64,000 nt of DNA, taken from Salvia splendens (taxonomy: Eukaryota > Streptophyta > Magnoliopsida > Lamiales > Lamiaceae). The notes beneath the pieces were generated by a model. That model saw only the letters and a list, made by a program, of their open reading frames with translations, did not search any database and had not been told where the DNA came from. Numbering within the stretch: the first letter of the stretch is position 1; each line of letters opens with the position of its first letter. The stretch is from the NCBI RefSeq assembly GCF_004379255.2, contig NC_056038.1:29872061-29936060 (forward strand), read 5' to 3'. Below are positions 23,779-33,063 of this stretch, in pieces. Made by a program: the position numbers and the translations under genes.

Positions 23779-24234
23779 TGTTACGTTTGGAACGCGATTG
23801 ATCAAGAATGAGAAGAACAACACAATAAGGATTTTACGTGGTTCGGTTTTGGCAAACCTACGTCCATGGGAAAGAATACGATTTCACTCTTTATTGATGT
23901 ATGCTTAAGGAAGATTACAACTCAAGAACAATTGTATCAAACTCTCCTATCACCTCTAATCCCACTCTACAACTCAGAGTTAATCAAGTGACAAAAAGAT
24001 ACTTTCTTGAATCTGAAACTTGCATGAAGTGTGTGTGAGCCCTTCGGTGTTGAGCTTATATATGTGCTCAGCTCGTAGCTCTCATCTTGAGTTTCCACGC
24101 TTCATAACCGAAAATCAGTTGACAACTTCTCAACAGCTCTGAACAAACAAACCATCTCCCTTCTCATCCTCAGCCCTTGATCTCTTCATGGATATCCAAC
24201 GGCTGCCAAAGGTGATGCATGGTTATATCCAACA
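23779..24234 (-). repeat. Copia 5' LTR
   Basis: The upstream LTR of the minus-strand element. It is followed, in element direction, by the GTGGCGCCGTCTGTGGG primer-binding-like site and then the gag start. Confidence 0.92.
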
Positions 24235-24521
24235 AGTTATCAACATATATCAATAGGATTTTGATCTAAACAAGAATGCATTTAAATCCAGAAATACAGG
24301 TCGATTTTGAACCATAGGATTAGTCGATTTGATCTTATGATTTGAAGATCTGGGGTTCTATTGGCTCCGATTTTGAATAATAGGATTAGGCAATTTGATC
24401 TTGAGCGATTTGTTCGTTTGTTATGCTCTGATTCCTCCTTTTGTATGACCAATGGTCATTGTTAGTTTTAGGCATTTTGTCATTTAACTTGTGTGACTCA
24501 TTTATACTTTTGTTATGATAT
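24235..24521. other. intergenic spacer
   Basis: Short AT-rich stretch between the Copia element and the solo LTR; nothing recognised. Confidence 0.4.
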
Positions 24522-25329
24522 TGTTGATTATGTGGGCTGTTATGTTGGTGGACAATTATTTGGGCTCGGGATTAATTCTGGCCCAGGAAGCTTGGGCTTC
24601 TGCTTTGCCCTAGCCCGATTATTTGGGTGATATATATACTCTCTCTCCACTTCACCGCCTGACTTTTACACTTTACACTCTCTCACTTCTCTTTCTTTGC
24701 TCTCTGGCGATTTAGTTTCCCTTTGAGTGTTCTTCTTCTCCGATGGTTTCTTCAGTTGTTTCACTACAGTTTTTCACGGATATTTGAGTAATAAAACGTG
24801 TGTGTGTGTGGGGAAAGCAACCAGTTCGGTTGCTTGGGTTCTGGAGAAACTAGGGTTTTCTGTTGAGAGGTTTCTTGTGAAGTGTGGTTCCGAGAGTGAA
24901 TAGATCAGAGGCTGTGGAGTGGTTTTGGGTTGAATCTGTAGTGGAGAAGTGTTTTCTCGGTTGGATTGAACGGTGCTCCCTTGGATCGTGGTTTTTTATG
25001 AATAGATCTGTACTATTAGTGGGTGGCTGAGTCATAGCTCTTAGATCTATGCGATTCCTTTGATTTCTCTCTATATTCTGCATTACTTGTTCAGATCCGA
25101 GAGGATCTTGTGTTGTGTTACTAACTTGAGTATAAAGTGTACAGGTTCTCGGTGATTCCTTGGAGCTTCGGGTCCAAGATTGCAAGTCCGAGATAATTAG
25201 CTAGCTACTGTTGTAATAGCTAGGGCTCTTTGTAAATCAGTCGCTTGGTTGATAGTTTGACTGAGCTATCTTGTACAAGACCAAAGAGGTCTCGGTAAAT
25301 AGTGAATCCAAAGTAGTCTGATCCCTACA
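24522..25329 (+). mobile_element. solo LTR with GATAT target duplication
   Basis: The 808-bp block begins TGTTGATTATGTGGG and ends GATCCCTACA. It is flanked by identical GATAT at 24517-24521 and 25330-25334. It contains a TATA-like GATATATATACTCTC near 24630, CT-rich leader DNA and a short GT repeat near 24800. No internal coding domain follows, so this is a solo LTR left by recombination. The superfamily is not determined. Confidence 0.75.
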
Positions 25330-25613
25330 GATATGTTATCTGGTATGCTTCGATTTTGCTTTTAATGTGACCTATGATCATATCAGTTGTAGAGGCATTA
25401 TTTCATAGTACTTGTATGATTCTTTTTCGATCATCATTTTATAACTATTATGACTGGTTTATGCATGTTCCATGCTTTGTAATAATCATGTCGTAGTTGT
25501 AATCTTATATGACCCGATGTTGTGTTTGCCATGCTAAGAATCTCAACTATTTGTACTATTATTTTGTCTCATCATACTTACTTGCTTTGTTTTTACCATT
25601 CTAGATTTAAATA
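25330..25613. other. intergenic spacer
   Basis: Continuation of the DNA into which the solo LTR inserted. No feature seen before the FAR1-like scrap. Confidence 0.35.
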
Positions 25614-25741
25614 CACCGGACTGTCCTATCGAACTCAAACCATTTGTTGATCGTAGCTTCTCAACATTGGACAATGCTAATGAGTTTTATGAGAACTATG
25701 GTCAACGTGTTGGTTTTGACACACGGAAGAATGGTTCTTAG
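25614..25741 (+). pseudogene. FAR1/FRS-type DNA-binding domain fragment
   Basis: Frame from 25614 reads a FAR1-domain start: FVDRSFSTLDNANEFYENYG then QRVGFDTRKNGS, followed by a stop. The pattern 'F.s.d.A..FY..Yg..vGF..R' is the opening of the FAR1 zinc-finger-like domain of FAR1/FHY3/FRS proteins, which derive from MULE transposases. The rest of the gene is absent. It is either a decayed FRS gene or a MULE relic. Confidence 0.6.
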
Positions 25742-26985
25742 AAAGGCCGATGATGTGGCCATGACCGTTCGGTCCCGCCTTAACCGCTGCGAACGGGCAA
25801 GGAATGTCTGGGGACAGGCTGCGTAGTCGACGGGAAAGATGGGTTGTACTTGTATCATGTGTATCATGTGAGTGAGTTGTGCCCTTCCCTTGTGCCATCG
25901 CATTATGAACTGCACGTTCTCTTCCACTATTACATATCAAATCACTTACACCACTCTTCAATTTTCACATTATTAATCCCGATTCATTTTTCAACCAAAT
26001 CACCGTCTATTCCCAATAATACCTTTGTTTATCCTCGTCGTAATCTCAGTTTAGAATCAATAATGCGCCTTTAGAGCCAATCAGAATTTGAAACTCGGCC
26101 GTTGAGTGAAAATATTAAGTTACTCAAATCATTAGTTTTTATACAGAGATCAGGGCTTATATACGTAATTCGTAATGACTATTTATTTAACACACTTTTG
26201 CTATCGATATACTACGATTCTAGTTTTAGATCTAGTATAATATGCTTGGGTATTTTAAATGCACATGTTTGAATATTTCAATCGGGAGAATAAATTTGAA
26301 ATTTGACTTGTTCGAATTTAAATGCGTACATGAAATAAATGTGGGATACCACGTAAAACTTAGTGCTACTAATTTTGAATATCTATTTCAAACGGGAATG
26401 AGGGAGAACCCGAGTCAAAGTTTTAAATTTAAATATACTCCTAATGGGGGTCTTCATTTGTTCGATCATTTAATAATATTTGCGAACATTTACAGTTCCC
26501 ACTTCCCACTCACTTAAAAATTCAGTTTTTGCATTTACAAGCTGAAAAAGCCTTTACAGATCTTGGTCGTATAATAAAGTTTTGTGTGCTGATTTTAGAA
26601 AAATAAAAACATACAAGTTGTACAAAGAAACTTCAATAGAAGTAGAACTGTCCACAATATAAATTCCCCAACTCCGATAATTATAATCAATGACAGTTAT
26701 AAATTATTATTTTAGCATATAACTTTTAAATACTCTCTCTCCAACTCACAGTTATTCAACACTTTGACAATTTACAAGTTCTTGACATGCCACACAGAAA
26801 ATCATACATCCAAACAAGAAAAAGGAAGCAAAAGTTCAGAGAATACTCTATTTCCATCATAAGTAATTAATTATAGGATGAAGAGAAAAATAAGCATGAA
26901 GAAATATTCTTTATTTCATAAAGGAAAAATAGTTCCCTTTAATAAGATAAATAAACGCCAAATAGTAGTAGTAGTTTTGAAGCGA
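25742..26985. other. intergenic, nothing firm
   Basis: No supportable gene. A tract at 25745-25850 with Arg/Cys-rich chance frames follows the FAR1 scrap and may be its decayed continuation. Confidence 0.35.
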
Positions 26986-27522
26986 TTAATAGAGTTTCTT
27001 GGTAAAAAAGAGGCTTCTAATATTAAACAAATTAGTTCCACGTACGCCTTCACCGGCGGCGACGACACCTCCCGCGCTACTCTCATAGCTTCTACAGCTA
27101 AAATGCTGCCGGTAGCCCATACACACTGCCACTGGGACTTTCAAACTCAGAACCCTTGCTTTAGAGGTACCGGCACTCTCCGTCGACCCTCATTTCCACC
27201 GGCGACTTCCCAAGTGGACCCCACCCCTACCGGGGCTGCTTTCCCACTTCCTCGACTTCGAGTTGCTCCTAGAGCAGGGGGCGATGCTCGCCTTCCGATT
27301 CGCCACCGCGCGCGGTCGAGATCTACTCCTTGCGAATGGCCATATGTTTATGTTCAGCTCTGCACTTACGCTATCATTCTTCTTATCACTTCTCCTCTCT
27401 TTAAAGCTGCTCTTATCCTCGTGCTTATAAATGCTGTGTTCTTCACCGATTCTCTTGTCGTTTTTTTCTGAAAATATCTCTCCACCGCTTTGAATTGGTC
27501 GACAATTGAACCGATTCGGATG
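26986..27522 (-). pseudogene. plant-specific unknown gene, 3' half (split by LTR element)
   Basis: On the minus strand the frame from the insertion point runs through NINIWPFARSRSRPRA, ASIAPCSRSNSKSRKW and SSPGRGGVHLG, then shifts frame at about 27190-27215. It continues as STESAGTSKARVLSLKVPV, HFSCRSYESSAGG and NLFNIRSLF to a TAA at 26986-26988. These Ser/Arg-rich motifs belong to an uncharacterised plant family with a conserved 'FEFWMVRNPS' start, possibly DUF1645-like. The frame carries straight across the GGATG duplication to the 5' half at 29228-29383. The plus-strand 197-codon frame here is a shadow. Function not known to me. Confidence 0.65.
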
Positions 27523-27847
27523 TGATACGATTATTATTATTATTATTATTATTATTTAGTTAGTTAATTATGGATTTGCATATCTTTTATCTTGCTCATT
27601 AAGTTAGTATCCACTATTATAAATAGTGGACATTGTTAGTCATTTTGATGAATTCAAGAAATATCAATTCAGTTTATCCTTTATCGTTACTTTATCTTTT
27701 GTTGTACTTTATTTTCCGCAAGTTCATCTCGTCAAACCCTAATTGACCGAGAACCCTAGGCTGCTCGACGGGAGGATCCCGCGAACGAACCTAACCCTTC
27801 TCCGGCGACTTCGCGCTACCGGAACCGATACGAGTACCCTCGTATCA
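27523..27847 (+). repeat. element 1 5' LTR
   Basis: 325-bp LTR starting TGATACGATTATT with an (ATT)n run. It ends CGTATCA. Confidence 0.9.
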
Positions 27848-27891
27848 TCTGGTGCTTTCATTGAGAGCTCATCCTCTGTATTTCCGCCATC

Positions 27892-28779
27892 ATGTCATAC
27901 ACCTACACTGACTACGTCCATCGCCAGTTCAATAGACCGTTCCTCTCGCCACTGCCCATGTCGAGCCCCACATTGTGTTGGTACCTCCAGAGCCAGAACG
28001 TGCAATTTGGATACTCCTATCCAGACTCGCCATTGTTATATCCGCAACCACCCGATCAACCAGATTGGCAATGTTTCCCAACGACCAACGATGTCGGACA
28101 TATGGAGCCTCTCAACATGCCACGTGATCTAGTGACGCAGGAATCTAAACCGAACCTAACAGTGGTTGCCTTAGCTTCACAGCTCGAGCGTTTGACTGCT
28201 ACTGTCAAGCAACTGACGTCTCTGATGGATGCAAACAAACGCTGCCTGGGCGATCCACACGCCGCGACACGACCTCTACCAGACCCTACAGCCAGTGTCA
28301 AGTACACGGAGCCGGTATCGTGTCCCCTACCACAGATGAGCGCCGCCGCCCCAGGTGATCTCCATCACGATCCATCTAGAAGCTCGTTGCCTGTTGTCGT
28401 TGCTATCTCGCCTCCACTATCCACAATATCTCTGTCGTGCGACTCCAATTTCGGGTATAACTCGATGGAATTAATTGTCATTGATAATGATGAAGAGGAA
28501 AAAGATGTTATTCATTCTAGTGTTGATGTTAGTGGACCAAATTATGGTAGTAAAGATGGCATAGATGATCCATGTAATGTTGTTTTTACTTGCCGAGAAC
28601 CTATACATGTGGTGGAGCATAACAGGTTGGATTTTACAATGTTGCGCAACAAGATTGATTCTTTTTTGTTGAAAGAGGACGAAGATGGTTCCATTGAGGA
28701 TATGAAGAAGTTGATTCCTCCGCAAAATGACACTCTATGCTTGAGCATTCATGGACGCATTGATACAGGGAGACGCTAA
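27892..28779 (+). CDS. element 1 ORF, Pro-rich protein without known domain
   Basis: The ATG at 27892 is 45 bp after the 5' LTR and opens 295 codons. The N-terminus MSYTYTDYVHRQFNRP is rich in Tyr and Pro. A short heptad-like stretch VVALASQLERLTATVKQLTS may form a coiled coil. The acidic part has IVIDNDEEEKDVI, and the C-terminus includes LIPPQNDTLCLSIHG. After the stop another frame continues FDPGGF and VPTLRTRWIST up to the purine tract. The same N-terminus, LIPP..N...L.IHG box and FDPGG/VPTLR.RWIS tail recur in the element at 39991-43173, so this is a genuine element protein. No gag or enzyme motif seen; a nucleocapsid-like role is only a guess. Confidence 0.7.
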   Translation: MSYTYTDYVHRQFNRPFLSPLPMSSPTLCWYLQSQNVQFGYSYPDSPLLYPQPPDQPDWQCFPTTNDVGHMEPLNMPRDLVTQESKPNLTVVALASQLERLTATVKQLTSLMDANKRCLGDPHAATRPLPDPTASVKYTEPVSCPLPQMSAAAPGDLHHDPSRSSLPVVVAISPPLSTISLSCDSNFGYNSMELIVIDNDEEEKDVIHSSVDVSGPNYGSKDGIDDPCNVVFTCREPIHVVEHNRLDFTMLRNKIDSFLLKEDEDGSIEDMKKLIPPQNDTLCLSIHGRIDTGRR

Positions 28780-28879
28780 ACTATTCGGTATATGTTTGAC
28801 CCAGGAGGATTCCTCGACACTCATCGTTGCTTCATGGTGCCCACCTTGAGGACAAGGTGGATTTCAACCGTGGGGGAGT

Positions 28880-28886
28880 TGATACG

Positions 28887-28925
<39 letters not shown>

Positions 28926-29227
28926 TAGTTAGTTAATTATGGATTTGCATATCTTTTTCATATCTTTTATCTTGCTCATTAAGTTAGTATCCACTATTAT
29001 AAATAGTGGACATTGTTAGTCATTTTGATGAATTCAAGAAATATCAATTCAGTTTATCCTTTATCGTTACTTTATCTTTTATTGTACTTTATTTTCCGCA
29101 AGTTCATCTCGTCAAACCCTAATTGACCGAGAACCCTAGGCTGCTCGACGGGAGGATCCCGCGAACGAACCTAACCCTTCTCCGGCGACTTCGCGCTACC
29201 GGAACCGATACGAGTACCCTCGTATCA
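28880..29227 (+). repeat. element 1 3' LTR
   Basis: 348-bp LTR, longer than its partner because the ATT run is longer and the string CATATCTTTT is repeated. Confidence 0.9.
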
Positions 29228-29383
29228 GGATGCGTCAGCCTCTGCCTGATTGGAGAGGTTGAGATGGTGGAGGGGGAGGAGTACGCTTCGTCGGCGGATA
29301 GAAGATTCAGCGGTGGAAGAGACGGGTTTCTGACCATCCAAAATTCAAATTCTGGTGAGTTCGAATCGAGGAGGATCCTCCAT
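29228..29383 (-). pseudogene. plant-specific unknown gene, 5' half (split by LTR element)
   Basis: Minus-strand frame with SPEFEFWMVRNPS (about 29318-29357) then LNLLSADEA and ISTSPIRQRLTHP, running directly into the GGATG insertion site. The only nearby ATG, at 29383, is one base out of frame with the conserved motif, so the 5' end is also frameshifted or the start is lost. The family is known to me only as plant proteins of unknown function with a 'SPEFEFWMVRNPS...SADE' signature. Confidence 0.65.
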
Positions 29384-30977
29384 TTCCCTCCAGAAGCGGC
29401 TTTCCGAAATATCTAGAAATCGGAAAGGTGAATGCGACTTTAGTGTTTGCGAAAACAGAGCAAATAGAAATAAATAAAGAGGAGGATGTCATGTGATTAT
29501 GGGAATGAGGGTAATTTATTAGAGGGGGGAAGGGAAGGGGGATTTTGGTTCAATTCTGCTCATTAATTCATTTCTTTATTATTCAAGGATTAATATAAAA
29601 TCACGCAACAGTTTATAAATGGTGGCCAGTGTGACGCAATAATAAAAAGCTTTAAGTTTTTTTTACTACTCAATAAGCTTAAACTGATAAGAATAGCGCA
29701 TAATAATTTTGGGAAAGACTTGGAAGTCGCGGGCATCAATACATATATATGAGAAATGACATGATATATTATTACCTGAAATAATAATTGTGGATAAATG
29801 ATAAAAGGAGGAGATGATAATGAATAGTCACAACTCACAATCAGATTAACAAAAGGAGGTGGATAGTAGAGTATTATTGTGTGGAAGCCAAGAATAGGTC
29901 TAATGGATCATATGCAACGGAACCATTTACTAATATACGTAGAAAACTAATACTACTACTACTACTAGTAGAAGAATAGGTTGGTCCCAGTTTCTTGATT
30001 CTCATCTGTTTTAATTTAATGTAAAAGGAGGGGTCAGATATTAGACGTCCAATTTAATGAACTAGATAGTTTTTGTGATCGTGTATATGTAATATGTGTA
30101 TAATACCTCCATCTTGTTTTTAAATGTTCCATTTGTCAACTTTGGGGCGTACCGTTTGAGAGGTTTCATTTTAGAATAAAATTAGGTGGGTCATATATTA
30201 TATTTGTTGGAATGCCCTTAAATTCAATTAAAATTCTTTTCAAAATAATCGTACCCAAAAGAATTGGGATATTTAAAGTGGTATAGGGTGATTTTTTTAT
30301 ATATCTATAAAAGATTTGGTGGAAGGAAAAGAACTTGTTATCAAATTGAATTTAACGTTTAACTTTGGATGATTTTTTTGTAACCCAATACGAGAATGAC
30401 TACACAAAGAGAAAAAAAAATTGAAATGTGATTAATGATTTTCTACAAAATAGTATTGATATTTTTTTAGATTCAAGACTCTAAATAGTGCAAAGCCTAT
30501 TTATCAAAGACCTAATTTGAAGTTCACTCCTTTTATGATAGTACTCTCTTCATCCTGACTAAGATGACACATTTCTTTGTTGGCAAGAGATTTTAAGAAT
30601 TGTTGATTAATATATTTAATTGGAGAGAAAAATGTGAGTGTAAGTATTAAATCTAAAGAGAAAGAAAGTTGAATATTTAATTGAGCAGAGAAAAAGTGTT
30701 TGGATGTATTAATTGAATAGATAAATTAATTTTTTAAAAATAAATATTTGTTATTTTATTTGGGGGCATGCTAAAAAGTAAAGTGTATATTTTAAGTGGG
30801 ACTAAAAAAATAGAAAGTTTGTTAACACAGGCATGAAATTATGAATCTTTAAAGTTTCTTTAGTTGGCATTAAGAATTGAAATTGTTTTAAGTCTTTTAC
30901 TACTATACTAGCTACAATTAATAGAACTATAAATTTTAAGATTATGAATACGCACTCAGATACCAGTATAAGTATTA
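29384..30977. other. intergenic, with degenerate Stowaway-like DNA
   Basis: No gene seen. About 30540-30830 resembles a decayed Stowaway MITE: it starts GTACTCTCTTCATCCTGACT and contains the usual 'aagatgacacatttc' body, but no matching end was found. Confidence 0.4.
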
Positions 30978-31250
30978 CTATACATACTTTCTAGGAATTA
31001 GCGAAACGCCGTTCCTCTTATCTTTGGCATATGATTCTGAAATAGGATCAAGTATATAAGATGATGTAAAGGCTCCTACTCTATTTTGACTTCCTCCAAA
31101 AAATAAGTCCATTTGGATTTGTTTTGGTACAATCACTGGTGTTATAAAATGTGTCCCTATGGAACATTCACTCGAAGAAAGACTCTTTCTGGATTCATCG
31201 GATTCATGCAGAATATATTGGGAATGGAACGATCTAGGAGTGGACGGCAC
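30978..31250 (-). other. possible exon of an unidentified gene
   Basis: An open 90-codon frame with protein-like composition, including STPRSFHSQYILHESDESRK, IVPKQIQMDLFFGG and VGAFTSSYILDPISESY. Its plus-strand counterpart is less protein-like. It abuts LINE-derived DNA from about 31250, which may have truncated it. I do not recognise the family. Confidence 0.3.
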
Positions 31251-32056
31251 ACAAGAAGAGAGACTTCATGTTCATTAAGAAGCTCTTATCCATCCAGGAT
31301 GAGATGTTGGGCAAGTGCACTAAAGACGAGATCACAGCCCTCTGGAGCACATGGTTTGCGGGAAAAGGGGTTCATCTTTTTGTAGAATTTGGATGCCACT
31401 TGTCAGATTTGCCACCAGGAGGAGGAATCAGTGGATCATCTTTTCTTCAAGTGGTCGAAGACTTGGGTAGTTTGGGGGAAGATCATGATTTGACTTGGCA
31501 TCGCGAGGAGATCAACGATGATTAGGAGTGTCATCAAATGGGCAGGACGGCAGATTCGAGGTTCACAAATTGTCCAGATGGCGAAGAGGATTGCATTCAT
31601 GGCTACAATGACGATTATTTGGAGGATCCGGAACAAGATTATCTTTGATGGAAAAACTTGGGACGCAGCTAGGGTCATCTTTGTGATCAAAGAAGCTACC
31701 TACAACATCTTGTACTCACATTTTTCACATGAGCAGGTTCTTATCCACCTTCCAGACAGATGATGGAGTTCACAGGTTTTGGATGTTTTGGTAATAGACG
31801 CACTTTGAGTCACTAATCAGTGTACTCTTTTTCCCCTTAGGGAGTTCCCACTCTAGGTTTAGATGGGTGACTTGAACTGTGATAGTCTTTTGGGGGCTTG
31901 CCCCGTGTTGTTCGTTTCTTGGTCTTTACCATGTTGCTTTGTATTAGCCAACTTGTGGCTATTTCTCTTGTACTTCCTCGGGTATGCCCGGTTGTATAAT
32001 GTAAACGTTTGGTTTTGGTTCTATTTGATTTATTTATTCATAAAAAAATAAAACTA
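31250..32056 (+). mobile_element. 5'-truncated LINE (L1-type) fragment
   Basis: Frames in this block resemble the C-terminal end of LINE ORF2: FMFIKKLLSIQDEMLG and EITALWSTWF resemble the lead into the zinc-binding (zf-RVT) region. After frameshifts, KRIAFMATMTIIWRIRNKII and WDAARVIFVIKEATYNILY match the usual tail. The 3' part (31780-32056) is GT-rich non-coding DNA ending in CATAAAAAAATAAAA, a poly(A)-like tail. The RT domain itself is absent. Confidence 0.65.
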
Positions 32057-32455
32057 TTCTAAAATTACATTTCATCCCAACCATGTGATAAATTATTCAT
32101 GTATTTCTCAGAAAATAAAAATAGACTCTACACTCAGAGATTTGTGGATAATGGGCTTTTCTTGAGTGGATGGATTGTAAGTTGTTTCCCAACAAAATAT
32201 TACAGACCAATTTCTATAGTTTGGTTTAGTTGGAGAAGCCCTGAAAACAAATTAAACTAACCCTCCTTCGGCTTCTAACGACCAAATTGCCGTAGAATCC
32301 CTCAATCTCACCATTTTCCGCTTTCATCATTCCTCTCTCCATCACTGCACACTTTCACTTGTTTCTCTCTCTATAATCTAAATCTCTCCTTGTTTGGATC
32401 TGGAATAATTGAGTGCTGAATTTGGCAACGGGATGGCCAATTGATTGAAACTCAG
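32057..32455. other. intergenic or 5' leader
   Basis: No TE end recognised. CT-rich DNA at 32330-32390 resembles a plant 5' leader leading into the ATG at 32456. Confidence 0.3.
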
Positions 32456-32900
32456 ATGGGGAAAACCGGCCGGGATTGGAGTCAGACCTACGCGATCTAC
32501 GGCGTCGACTACAAAAATTGTGGCCGGAAGGGGGCGAAATATGCTTCGATTGGAGAATGCCGAGGGTAAAAGTGGACACAAACAACCTTTTCAGCAAAAT
32601 CGCGAAAACTGATTTCCTAATACCTGCTGATTGTGTTTACAAGATCTCGCCGATAGTAGTATGTGTAGGGAGGAAACCAGAAGCATGTTTACCGGGTCGC
32701 TAGATTTGTGTACGAGCTACCAAACGATGTAAATGGAGTGTGCACAGTGGTGTTTCAAGCCTATTCAGGGATAACAAATTAATCCAGAGGAGAAGGGACT
32801 TGAGAGGTAAACTAGCTGAGGTCACAAAAATTACAAACTCTGTGAGACAGCCACAAAACTCACATTTATACTAGTACTTGATATCCGAGTTCCAGCAATA
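32456..32900 (+). pseudogene. exon-like remnants of an unidentified gene
   Basis: ATG at 32456 reads MGKTGRDWSQTYAIYGVDY and stops after 38 codons; other frames give NNLFSKIAKTDFLIPADCVY (from about 32580) and RFVYELPNDVNGVCTVVFQ (from about 32702). A later frame reads RRRDLRGKLAEVTKITNSVR. These look like pieces of real protein broken by frameshifts, but I cannot name the family, and they may not all come from one gene. Confidence 0.3.
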
Positions 32901-33063
32901 AGGTGTGATTCACTTTATCGGCTGTTGGGCACATAAATTGGATGGGACCTGTATAATTTTAGCCTTAGGTGACATATTAATAAGAAGAACAAGAAGGGGG
33001 TTGATCCAATAATAAGAGTTATTTTTCATCGAACTACAAATGATAATGTCTAATTCGGGCTAA

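Larger units (their letters stand above)
19152..24234 (-). mobile_element. full-length Ty1/Copia retrotransposon, Tork/Tnt1-like
   Basis: Two 456-bp LTRs (19152-19607 and 23779-24234) bound a gag-pol region read on the minus strand. LTR ends are TGTTGGATAT and GTAACA. Flanks AGTTG (19147-19151) and AGTTA (24235-24239) look like a target duplication with one change. Next to the 5' LTR is a primer-binding-site-like TGGCGCCGTCTGTGGG (inverse of 23759-23775), and next to the 3' LTR a purine tract AAGATGGAGAT. By hand alignment the LTRs differ at about two dozen sites (roughly 95% identical). Confidence 0.93.
27523..29227 (+). mobile_element. non-autonomous LTR retrotransposon with unusual ORF (element 1)
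   Basis: The 1,705-bp element has LTRs at 27523-27847 and 28880-29227, both TGATACGATT...CTCGTATCA. It is flanked by identical GGATG (27518-27522, 29228-29232). The primer-binding site TGGTGCTTTCATTGAGAGC starts 2 bp after the 5' LTR, and a purine tract CGTGGGGGAGT precedes the 3' LTR. The LTRs differ mainly by ATT-repeat length, one duplicated decamer and one base, so insertion is recent. The internal 1,032 bp has a single ORF and no gag, protease, integrase or RT. Confidence 0.9.

Noticed and set aside
26878..27471. 197-codon plus-strand frame
   Set aside because: The minus strand has conserved plant-protein motifs (SSPGRGGVHLG, SAGTSKARVLSLKVPV); the plus frame has an unnatural mix of Lys-rich and Pro/Arg-rich parts.
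27743..28132. 129-codon plus-strand frame, repeated in part at 29123
   Set aside because: It begins within the LTR and is duplicated because the LTR is; the real element ORF is in another frame from 27892.
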